From DATKFM01 sp963810485 (GTDB taxonomy: Bacteria; Pseudomonadota; Alphaproteobacteria; Dongiales; Dongiaceae): DNA of 64,000 nt. The notes below the pieces were generated by a model. That model did no database searches and was not told where the DNA came from. It saw only the letters and a program-made list of their open reading frames with translations. A program made the position numbers and the translations under genes. The stretch covers positions 620,001 to 684,000 of the forward strand of contig CAWENQ010000005.1 in NCBI GenBank assembly GCA_963810485.1, in the 5' to 3' direction. Shown in pieces: positions 27,614 through 34,212 of the stretch; position 1 is the first letter of the stretch, and each line of letters begins with the position of its first letter.

Positions 27614-27862
27614 CTATTTTCTGTCTGCTGCGAGATGCTTGAGCACAAAGACGCGGATTGCGCTTGAGAGGTTGGCGGGCGTTGACTGCGCGCTCCGGGC
27701 CGTATCGATCTCGGCCACCAGCTTGTTCAGCGACAGGCCGCGCGCATCGGCGATTGCTTTCAATTGGTCCCAGAACGCCGCCTCCAGCGACAGGCTGGTG
27801 CGATGCCCGGCGATACGGACTGAGCGCTTGCGGATCGTGTGGGGATCGTCCATCGGCGGCAA
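27614..27862 (-). CDS. Ribbon-helix-helix domain protein (RHH_4)
   Basis: 82 residues. The core is KRSVRIAGHRTSLSLE, with AFWDQLKAIADARGLSLNKLVAEID, the ribbon and two helices of the alphaproteobacterial RHH_4 family. It is a likely DNA-binding protein with unknown targets. The start may be at 27862 or 9 bp later at MDDPH. It follows fumC by 17 bp on the same strand, a gene order conserved in many alphaproteobacteria, so co-expression with fumarase is likely. Confidence 0.88.
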   Translation of the reverse strand: MPPMDDPHTIRKRSVRIAGHRTSLSLEAAFWDQLKAIADARGLSLNKLVAEIDTARSAQSTPANLSSAIRVFVLKHLAADRK

Positions 27863-27879
27863 AATGGGCGCCGGCGGCG

Positions 27880-29283
27880 TTACTTGCGCGGCCCGATCAT
27901 CTGCTCCGGCCGCACGAACTTGTCGAAATCCTCGGCGGTGAGGAAGCCGAGCGCCACGGCGGCTTCCTTCAGGCTGGTGCCTTCGGCATGGGCTTTCTTC
28001 GCCACTTTCGCCGCCTTGTCATAGCCGATATGGGGATTGAGCGCGGTGACCAGCATCAGCGACTGATCCAAGAGCTGCTTGATCCGTACGCGGTTCGGTT
28101 CAATGCCGGCAACGCAATTGTCGGTGAAGCTGATGCAGGCATCAGCGATCAGTCGGCCCGACTGCAACAGATTGTAGATCATGACAGGCTTGAACACATT
28201 GAGCTCGAAATGGCCCTGGCTGCCGGCGACGGTCACAGCGACATGGTTGCCCATCACCTGAGTGGCGACCATGGTTAAGGCCTCGGCCTGGGTTGGATTG
28301 ACCTTGCCCGGCATGATCGAGGAACCCGGCTCGTTCTCCGGCAACAGGATCTCGCCGAGGCCGGAGCGCGGGCCGGAGCCCATGAGCCGCAGGTCGTTGG
28401 CGATCTTCAGCAGCGAGACCGCCAGCACGTTATAGACACCGGAGAGCTCGACGATGGCGTCGTGGGACGCCAGCGCTTCGAATTTGTTGGCAGCGGTTAC
28501 GAAAGGCAGCTTGGTCAATCGCGCCACTTGGGCGGCGAACTCCTCAGCAAAACCGGCCTTGGCGTTGAGGCCCGTGCCGACGGCGGTGCCGCCCTGGGCC
28601 AGCGGATAGATGCGCGGCAGACAGGCTTCGACACGCTGAACGCCGAGTTCGATCTGCGCCGCATAGCCGGAGAATTCCTGCCCCAGCGTGACCGGCGTTG
28701 CATCCTGCAGGTGCGTGCGGCCGATCTTGATAATGTCGGCGAATTCCTTCTGCTTCGCGGCGAGCGCCTTCTGCAGATGCTTCAGTGCCGGGATCACGGA
28801 GCGCGCCGCCTGTTCGCCAGCGGCGATATGCATGGCCGACGGGAAGCAGTCGTTCGAGGATTGACTCATATTGACGTGGTCGTTGGGATGCACCGGCGAC
28901 TTGCCGCCGCGCTTGCCGGCCAGAATCTCGTTGGCGCGGCCGGCGATCACCTCATTGGCGTTCATGTTCGACTGCGTGCCCGAGCCGGTCTGCCAGACCA
29001 CCAGGGGAAATTCATCATCAAGCTTGCCGGCCACGGCTTCGGCGGCCGCGGCCGCGATGGCGTCGCCCAGCTTCTTGTCCAGCCCGCCGAGCTTCATGTT
29101 GGTCTCCGCCGCCGCCTGCTTCACCAGGGCGAGGGCGCGCACCAGGGGAATGGGCATCCGCTCGCCGCCGATCTTGAAGTTCTGCAGCGACCTCTGGGTC
29201 TGGGCACCCCAATAGCGGTCGGCGGGCACGGCGATGTCCCCCATGGAGTCGCTTTCGATGCGGGTCTGCGGCGTGGCGTTCAT
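27880..29283 (-). CDS. fumC: Fumarate hydratase class II
   Basis: 467 residues from the ATG at 29283, which has a GGAG ribosome site and gives exactly the usual FumC length. It converts fumarate to L-malate in the TCA cycle as an oxygen-stable homotetramer. Landmarks are RYWGAQTQRSLQNFKIGG at the start, TGSGTQSNMNANEV, the SSNDCFPSAMHIA segment, and the superfamily signature GSSIMPGKVNPTQ near residue 320, whose first serines form the catalytic loop. No frameshifts. Confidence 0.97.
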   Translation of the reverse strand: MNATPQTRIESDSMGDIAVPADRYWGAQTQRSLQNFKIGGERMPIPLVRALALVKQAAAETNMKLGGLDKKLGDAIAAAAAEAVAGKLDDEFPLVVWQTGSGTQSNMNANEVIAGRANEILAGKRGGKSPVHPNDHVNMSQSSNDCFPSAMHIAAGEQAARSVIPALKHLQKALAAKQKEFADIIKIGRTHLQDATPVTLGQEFSGYAAQIELGVQRVEACLPRIYPLAQGGTAVGTGLNAKAGFAEEFAAQVARLTKLPFVTAANKFEALASHDAIVELSGVYNVLAVSLLKIANDLRLMGSGPRSGLGEILLPENEPGSSIMPGKVNPTQAEALTMVATQVMGNHVAVTVAGSQGHFELNVFKPVMIYNLLQSGRLIADACISFTDNCVAGIEPNRVRIKQLLDQSLMLVTALNPHIGYDKAAKVAKKAHAEGTSLKEAAVALGFLTAEDFDKFVRPEQMIGPRK

Positions 29284-29367
29284 CGGGATCTCCGGCGGCA
29301 ATTGGCGCGCCTGTTTTACCCGCAAACGCCTGACGGGCAAAGGCCGGCAACGGGCGGTCCGGCGACG

Positions 29368-30201
29368 CTAGACCGGCCGGCGCGACAGGCAGTAGCGGCC
29401 GGTGTGGAGCCAGCAGGTTTCATCGCGCGAATGCTTGTCCCGGCGCAGCGAGCGGACCAATTCATGATCGGCCCTGATGAAGGCGTCGCTGAGCGCGGCC
29501 TCCGTCTGGGGATCGCGGTTGCTGATGCAATGGATGAAGCCGCATCGGCCAAGGAGCTGCGCCTCGAACGCCGCGCCGCGCCGGGTGATCTTGAGGGCAC
29601 GGCCCCAATTGTCCCGGCCCGTCAGCATAAGCAGCAATCGGCCGCCCTCGGCGAGCCGGTCCAGCCATAGTGGCGCTGGCTCGGTGACACCGGCATTGAC
29701 GTAGATTGCATCGAAGGTGCCCGCGTCATAGGCCGTGCCGTCGCCGCAGACCGCCTGAACGTTGGGATAGGCCGCGAGATTCTGCTGCAGCCGTTCAGCC
29801 AGCTCCGGCTGGAACTCGACCGCCGTGACCTGTCCTTTGGTGGGACCGGCAAGTTCGGCCAGGATCGCCGTGTAATAGCCGGTGCCCGTGCCGATATGCA
29901 GCACCCGGTCGCCGGGACGCACCGCCAGTGCCGCCAGCAGCCGCATATGCAGGGACGGCTCGCCATTGTTGATGCCTTTGATCGGATCGATGGCGACGAC
30001 GACATCCTGATAGAGCCGGATCGGATTGGGGTCAGGTGTCGGCTCGTAACCGTTCTCTCCCAGCAAGAGCCAGGGACCGGCAGCGAGGAATTTCTCCCGC
30101 GGCACCGTGGCGAAGGCTTCGACGATGCGGCGGTCGGCGATTTCCGTGAGGCGCGCCAGTTGTTCGGCGTAGGCACGCCGCGCCTGTGCAAGGCTCTTCA
30201 T
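29368..30201 (-). CDS. Protein-L-isoaspartate O-methyltransferase-like SAM methyltransferase
   Basis: 277 residues from the ATG at 30201, which overlaps the stop of the TfoX-like gene as ATGA. The SAM-binding motif I is VLHIGTGTGYYTAILAEL, preceded by the PCMT-type VPREKF and HMRLLAAL segments, with VTAVEF as motif post-I. The true PCMT repairs damaged aspartates in proteins. This copy is longer at the C-terminus and less typical, so a different acceptor is possible. Upstream coding beyond 30201 seen in the same frame is the TfoX gene read out of frame. Confidence 0.8.
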   Translation of the reverse strand: MKSLAQARRAYAEQLARLTEIADRRIVEAFATVPREKFLAAGPWLLLGENGYEPTPDPNPIRLYQDVVVAIDPIKGINNGEPSLHMRLLAALAVRPGDRVLHIGTGTGYYTAILAELAGPTKGQVTAVEFQPELAERLQQNLAAYPNVQAVCGDGTAYDAGTFDAIYVNAGVTEPAPLWLDRLAEGGRLLLMLTGRDNWGRALKITRRGAAFEAQLLGRCGFIHCISNRDPQTEAALSDAFIRADHELVRSLRRDKHSRDETCWLHTGRYCLSRRPV

Positions 30202-30620
30202 CGTTTCTTCTTGGCCGGCTTCTTTGGCCGGGTTCTGCGGGCAGGCGCCTTCTTGGCGGCTTTGTGGCGCGCGGATTTCTTTGGCTTGGCCTTGGCGCGG
30301 CGCGAGACCGCCAGGGACTTGGCCACCCAGGCGCGCAGCAGCTCCGGTTCCTCCATCACATCGGCCGGGCATTCCCAATAGGCATTGATGGTCGCGGTCA
30401 GATTGCTCCGCCGGTAGCGGAACGGTTCCGCGCCCGCGGCCTCGAAATCGGGTCGGTTGGAGTCATCGGCCTTCAGATAGAAGGTGTCGAACGCAATGAG
30501 CCCGATGATGAACCCGTCCAGATAGACGCCGAAGCCGCCGAACATCGGGCGGCCCTGCGCGTCGCCCAGCAGCGACAAATGATCGACCAGATAGTCGAGA
30601 AGCGGATCGCTTTTGGCCAT
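30198..30620 (-). CDS. TfoX/Sxy N-terminal domain protein with basic tail
   Basis: 140 residues. The first hundred form the TfoX/Sxy N-terminal domain (RPMFGGFGVYLDGFIIGLIAFDTFYLKAD, then FRYRRSN). The last 40 are a Lys/Arg/Ala/Pro-rich tail resembling histone-H1-like nucleic-acid-binding ends. TfoX regulates competence in gamma-proteobacteria, but the role of these short alphaproteobacterial forms is not established. It is translationally coupled to the downstream methyltransferase gene through an ATGA overlap. Confidence 0.83.
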   Translation of the reverse strand: MAKSDPLLDYLVDHLSLLGDAQGRPMFGGFGVYLDGFIIGLIAFDTFYLKADDSNRPDFEAAGAEPFRYRRSNLTATINAYWECPADVMEEPELLRAWVAKSLAVSRRAKAKPKKSARHKAAKKAPARRTRPKKPAKKKR

Positions 30621-30647
30621 GGCGCGACCATAGCCCGGGCGAAAAGA

Positions 30648-30675
30648 AAGGGCGAGCCGCGCACGGCTCGCCCTT
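30648..30675 (-). terminator. Strong terminator for the 77-residue protein gene
   Basis: A perfect 12-bp stem (30648-30659 with 30664-30675) and a 4-nt loop, followed on the minus strand by TTCTTTTC. It lies just past the stop of the small gene at 30700-30933 and supports that gene being transcribed. Confidence 0.85.
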
Positions 30676-30699
30676 GGTTACGCACAGTCTACGGACCGA

Positions 30700-30933
30700 T
30701 CAGATCCGGTAATCGCCCCAGCGACCCTTCCCCGGAATCGGATCGAGGCCGATATCGCGGCGCAAGTGATTGCTGAGGTGCTCCACCGGGGGTCCTTGCG
30801 TCCACTGCTTGGGCTTCAGCATGGCCAGGACCGAAGGCGCCGGCGGTTTGCCGGGAGTCGCTTCCGGGCGCGTCTTGCTGATGACCTGGTGGGACGCAAT
30901 GAGCAGTCCGATGAACGAAGCGGCGGTCTTCAT
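30700..30933 (-). CDS. Small protein of unknown function
   Basis: 77 residues, with AAGGAGA just before the ATG at 30933. It begins with a hydrophobic segment (AASFIGLLIASHQVIS) that could be a signal or anchor, has a proline-rich middle and ends with a conserved-looking EHLSNHLRRDIGLDP segment and a WGDYRI end. The RRDIGL run recalls DUF1127-type small proteins but the match is weak. A good ribosome site and a strong terminator make it a likely real gene. Confidence 0.65.
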   Translation of the reverse strand: MKTAASFIGLLIASHQVISKTRPEATPGKPPAPSVLAMLKPKQWTQGPPVEHLSNHLRRDIGLDPIPGKGRWGDYRI

Positions 30934-31447
30934 GACAAAGTCTCCTTACAAGTTAGATGTTGAAATCAGCATCGTTGGCCTTGGCACTTCGCCGGACCGC
31001 CGGACAAACCTCCGGCCTTCGCCAACTCGAGGTTTCGAGCGGCGTGGAGAAAGCCGACGGTTACGGTACGGCTGTCGGGGAGACTAAAGAGGCGTCTTCA
31101 CATCGCGACTCTGTCCTTGCGGGACGGAATCACGCTCGCGGAATCGACTAACGGAAGCCGTCAGAAGCGGATTGGGATGATCTTTCGGGAGATCCTAGCA
31201 ATCCATGCGAGGTGGAGACGCCTTGTTCAGGCGCTCACCGACATCGGCCGTTAGGCTGCGCTGCAGCCTCGAAGATGAATACGGGTCATTGATGCTCTCC
31301 CCTCGCTGAGAAGGATGGCGGAACTTAATGATTCCAGCCGTTTTCGTCAATCGCGAATGGAGGCGATCCGAAAATTCTCACGGAGGTGTGGCCGAGTTGC
31401 AACAGTCGCGCGGCGTTGTGACATACGTCACAGACAGGCGGAGAGCC
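30934..31447. other. 514-bp region without a supported gene
   Basis: Between the start of the 77-residue gene and the end of sspB, both on the minus strand. It should contain the promoter of the small gene. The one clear site is the CRP-type palindrome at 31417-31432. Short open frames on both strands have no ribosome site or recognisable content. Confidence 0.5.
31417..31432. promoter_or_regulatory. CRP/FNR-family-like palindrome
   Basis: TGTGACATACGTCACA is a perfect TGTGA-N6-TCACA, the consensus of the CRP family. It lies 15 bp past the stop of sspB and far (about 480 bp) upstream of the next minus-strand start at 30933. No plus-strand start is close either. It may be a real site for a distant or unseen transcript, or chance. 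Confidence 0.35.
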
Positions 31448-31942
31448 TTACTTTTTCCGGAAGGCGTCGAGCGTGATGACCTTCTCGTCCTTGCTGTGCT
31501 CCGGATTTTTTTCCGAGTTCTCGGCTTTCTCCGGCAGCTTGGCGGGAACGGACGCTTTCGGCGGCTTGGATTCCTCCTCGCCCTCGCGGCGGGTCTGGAA
31601 CTCGAGGCCGAAATTCACCGCGGGATCGTGGAACGCCGTCACGGCCGCGAACGGCACGAACAGCCGCTCCTGCTGATTGTTGAAGCTCAGCGTGACCGCG
31701 AAACTGCTCTCTTCGATTTCCAGAGCCCAGAACTGATATTGCAGGACGATGGTCATCGCCTCCGGATATTGCTGATGCAGCCAGTCGGCTATCTGCACAT
31801 CCGGATGGTCGGTGCGGAAGGTAATGTAGAAATGATGGTTGCCCGGCAGCCCGCGCTTGCCGACATCGATCAACGCCGTGCGCACGACGCCGCGCAGCGC
31901 TTCGTCGATCATGCGGTCATAACGTAGACGTTCTTGCGCCAT
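31448..31942 (-). CDS. sspB: SspB family stringent starvation protein (ClpXP adaptor)
   Basis: 164 residues. SspB holds ssrA-tagged peptides and hands them to ClpXP. The alphaproteobacterial form is seen here: an N-terminal RYDRMIDEALRGVVRTAL helix, the core with NHHFYITFRTDHPDVQI and SFNNQQERLFVPFAAVTAFHDP, then a long flexible charged linker. The C-terminal KVITLDAFRKK is the ClpX-docking tail. It lies about 120 bp downstream of the tmRNA gene on the same strand, which puts tag source and tag adaptor side by side. Confidence 0.93.
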   Translation of the reverse strand: MAQERLRYDRMIDEALRGVVRTALIDVGKRGLPGNHHFYITFRTDHPDVQIADWLHQQYPEAMTIVLQYQFWALEIEESSFAVTLSFNNQQERLFVPFAAVTAFHDPAVNFGLEFQTRREGEEESKPPKASVPAKLPEKAENSEKNPEHSKDEKVITLDAFRKK

Positions 31943-32059
31943 TGTTCCCCGTTGAACTTATCCTAGGCGGCCGCTGCTTGAGTTTTCCGCCAAGCGGGGC
32001 GCGCCTGTCAACAAGGTCCGACCGACAATTCGGTCACTGCGTGGGCCGTCAACCCGATC

Positions 32060-32379
32060 TCCTTGGATCAAGTGTAGCGAATCAAGTGGGGGGCTTCTGT
32101 TGCCCGGTGCCCCCCGGACCGCGCTTTCCTAAACTAGTTAGGCAGCGAGAGCCATACGGTTATCGTTGGCACTTTCAGAATAGCCCGATAACGGTGGTAC
32201 CATGCCGGACGAAAACCAAGCCTTTATTGCGCGCGTCGATCCTGCTTCGCCCCCAGAGTGGCCGCGGCACGCATTCGTGCGAATCGCGGCTGAAGAAACT
32301 GGTGGAGGCGCCGGGTACTGCCCCCGGGTCCGCTACGCCTATGTCGCAGGGCGTTTATCGTCATAGTCGGTTGCCCGAC
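32060..32379 (-). ncRNA. ssrA: tmRNA, circularly permuted two-piece form
   Basis: Read on the minus strand. The acceptor piece comes first and ends in CCA at 32300, with a T-stem CCGGG/CCCGG and the 3' strand CGCCTCC. A 45-nt spacer follows (32255-32299) that contains a GCACG/CGTGC hairpin and is expected to be removed. The coding piece starts at 32254 with GGGGGCG, which pairs over 7 bp with CGCCTCC, including the G-U at position 3 needed for alanine charging. GGATCGACG follows. The tag frame is at 32138-32170. CGCTAC near 32074-32079 can pair with GTAGCG of the acceptor piece. Outer ends are approximate. This permuted form is known from alphaproteobacteria. Confidence 0.92.
32138..32170 (-). 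other. tmRNA proteolysis tag reading frame
   Basis: GCC resume codon at 32170 to TAA at 32138. It encodes ANDNRMALAA, ten residues, with the AND start and ALAA end expected for an ssrA tag recognised by SspB (N-terminal part) and ClpX (C-terminal part). Confidence 0.92.
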
Positions 32380-32385
32380 AATTGA

Positions 32386-32414
32386 AATATATAGTGTCTC
32401 GCGCCGCGAATCAA
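32386..32414 (-). promoter_or_regulatory. Sigma70-type promoter of the tmRNA gene
   Basis: On the minus strand TTGATT (32409-32414) and TATATT (32386-32391) are separated by 17 bp. This is close to the housekeeping consensus and places transcription start near 32379, just before the acceptor piece. Confidence 0.75.
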
Positions 32415-32496
32415 AGGCCCCGGCGGCCCCTATGGTGCAGCGCGATAGTTCCCGTTAATCTGCAATTCGCTGCAAATGATTCGCGGTTCCCTCAAA

Positions 32497-33438
32497 ATGG
32501 CGCTCACCAAAGACCAGCAGGCGGAAGTCGACGCCCTCACCATGGCGGCTTTACCCACCCGGCGCGCGACCGTGCCCGCGCTGGAAGAAATTCTCTACCA
32601 GGCGATCCCCGTGCTCGATCATGGCTTCGTCCGCGTGGTCGACTATATGGGCGACGACGCGGCGATCGTGCAGGCGGCGCGGGTGTCCTACGGCAAGGGC
32701 ACGCGCAAGATCAGCGAGGATCGCGGTCTGATCCATTATCTCCTGCGGCACCGCCATACGACGCCGTTCGAGATGTGCGAGATCAAGTTCCATGTGAAGC
32801 TGCCGATCTTCGTGGCGCGGCAATGGATCCGCCACCGCACCGCCAATGTGAACGAATACTCCGCCCGCTATTCCGTGCTGGACGAGGAGTTCTACGTGCC
32901 GGCACCCGAGCATCTTGCGGCGCAGTCGCAGATCAATAAGCAGGGCCGCGACGATGCGTTGCCGGAAGCCGAGGCGGCCGAGGTGCTGGCGGCCATCAAG
33001 AACGAAGGCACGCGCGCCTACGGCACCTACACGAAGCTGCTGAACGAGACCGCCAAGGGCGAGGTGATCGACGAGAAGCGCAACGGCATCGCCCGCGAGC
33101 TGGCGCGCATGGTGTTGCCGGCGAACATCTACAGCCAATGGTACTGGAAGATCGACCTGCACAACCTCCTGCATTTCTTGAGCCTGCGCGCCGATCCCCA
33201 CGCCCAGTACGAAATCCGCGTCTACGCGGAGGCGATGCTGGATGTGGTTAGTCGCTGGGTGCCGATCACCTACGAGGCTTTCACTCAGCACCGGCTGAAA
33301 TCCGTCACCCTGTCCGCCGCTGCCTGGGAGGTTGTGAAGCGGATGCTGGCAGGCGAGGATATCGCGGAGGCACAGAGCGGTCTTGGTAAGCGCGAATGGC
33401 GTGAGCTGATGGCGGTGCTGGAGCGGTCGAAGTCGTAG
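32497..33438 (+). CDS. thyX: FAD-dependent thymidylate synthase
   Basis: 313 residues from the ATG at 32497; an ATG at 32476 (320 residues) is equally open because neither has a clear ribosome site. ThyX makes dTMP from dUMP using methylene-tetrahydrofolate and NADPH via FAD. The ThyX signature begins at R112-H113-R114 and continues TANVNEYSARYS, matching the RHRxxxxxxS-type motif. HNLLHFLSLRADPHAQYEIR near the C-terminus completes the active site. It is transcribed away from the tmRNA gene. No thyA is seen in this window. Confidence 0.95.
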   Translation: MALTKDQQAEVDALTMAALPTRRATVPALEEILYQAIPVLDHGFVRVVDYMGDDAAIVQAARVSYGKGTRKISEDRGLIHYLLRHRHTTPFEMCEIKFHVKLPIFVARQWIRHRTANVNEYSARYSVLDEEFYVPAPEHLAAQSQINKQGRDDALPEAEAAEVLAAIKNEGTRAYGTYTKLLNETAKGEVIDEKRNGIARELARMVLPANIYSQWYWKIDLHNLLHFLSLRADPHAQYEIRVYAEAMLDVVSRWVPITYEAFTQHRLKSVTLSAAAWEVVKRMLAGEDIAEAQSGLGKREWRELMAVLERSKS

Positions 33439-33457
33439 AATATGCGGGAGTTAAATC

Positions 33458-34108
33458 ATGGATGACGGTACAGACATCTGTGCGGTACCCGGAGAGGCCG
33501 CCCTACGTGACATTTTTGGACAGCCGGGCGACGGCGCGGTGCGTAAGCAACTCGCACAACTCGACAAGCATTGCCGGCGCTTCATCGAGTTGTCGCCATT
33601 CCTGTGCATCGGCACGGCGGACAAGAACGGCAAGGCCGACGTGTCGCCGCGCGGCGATCCGGCCGGCTTCGTTCAGGTACTGGATGACAAGACCATCATC
33701 ATTCCCGACCGGCCGGGCAACAATCGCCTGGATACCATGAGCAACATCATGGAGAACCCGAATGTGGGCATTCTCTTCATGATCCCGGGGTTCGAGGATT
33801 CCCTGCGCGTGAACGGCCGCGCCACCATCGTGCACGATCCCGAAGTGCTGCGGAAGGCGGCGGTCAACGGCAAGGAGCCGAAAGTGGCGATCCGCGTCAC
33901 CGTTGATGAGGCCTTCTTGCACTGCGCCAAGGCGTTCAAGCGCTCCCGGATTTGGGAGGCGGACGCGATAGTCGATCGCAGCGCGATGCCGAGCCTGGGG
34001 AAGATGATCCTCGAGCAGATCGCCCCGCCGTCCAAGCCGCCAACGCCCAAGGAAGTGGCCGAGGGCGACGAATGGATCGAGGAGTCCTACAAGACCGAGA
34101 TGTACTAG
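33458..34108 (+). CDS. Pyridoxamine 5'-phosphate oxidase family FMN protein (MSMEG_1061/DR_2398 type)
   Basis: 216 residues of split-barrel flavoprotein fold. Recognisable parts are FLCIGTADKNGKADVSPRGDPAGFV, the IIIPDRPGNNRLDTMSNIMENPNVGILFMIPG core and LRVNGRATI. These match the PPOX-class subfamily of about 200 residues of unknown substrate. It is 20 bp after thyX on the same strand and probably co-transcribed. The function is likely FMN- or F420-type redox chemistry or ligand binding. Confidence 0.87.
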   Translation: MDDGTDICAVPGEAALRDIFGQPGDGAVRKQLAQLDKHCRRFIELSPFLCIGTADKNGKADVSPRGDPAGFVQVLDDKTIIIPDRPGNNRLDTMSNIMENPNVGILFMIPGFEDSLRVNGRATIVHDPEVLRKAAVNGKEPKVAIRVTVDEAFLHCAKAFKRSRIWEADAIVDRSAMPSLGKMILEQIAPPSKPPTPKEVAEGDEWIEESYKTEMY

Positions 34109-34160
34109 CCCCTCTGAATAGAGGGCCCCACGCCAATCGGGTTTCAGCCCTGAAAAGAAA

Positions 34161-34194
34161 AACGCCGGCGGGAGTTCAGGCTCCCGCCGGCGTT
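34161..34194 (-). terminator. Terminator between the PPOX gene and the molybdenum hydroxylase operon
   Basis: A perfect 14-bp stem (34161-34174 with 34181-34194) and a 6-nt loop. On the minus strand it is followed by TTTTTCTTTTC, so it best serves the convergent minus-strand gene at 34213. It may also stop plus-strand transcription, although there is no T-run there. Confidence 0.88.
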
Positions 34195-34212
34195 GTCATA
34201 ACTCGATACCGG

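Noticed and set aside
31383..31410. GGAGGTGTGGCCGAGTTG resembles the 5' end of a tRNA-Ser
   Set aside because: The D-stem partner, anticodon arm and CCA end are missing. Only about 18 bases match, so it is not called a tRNA or an attachment-site remnant.
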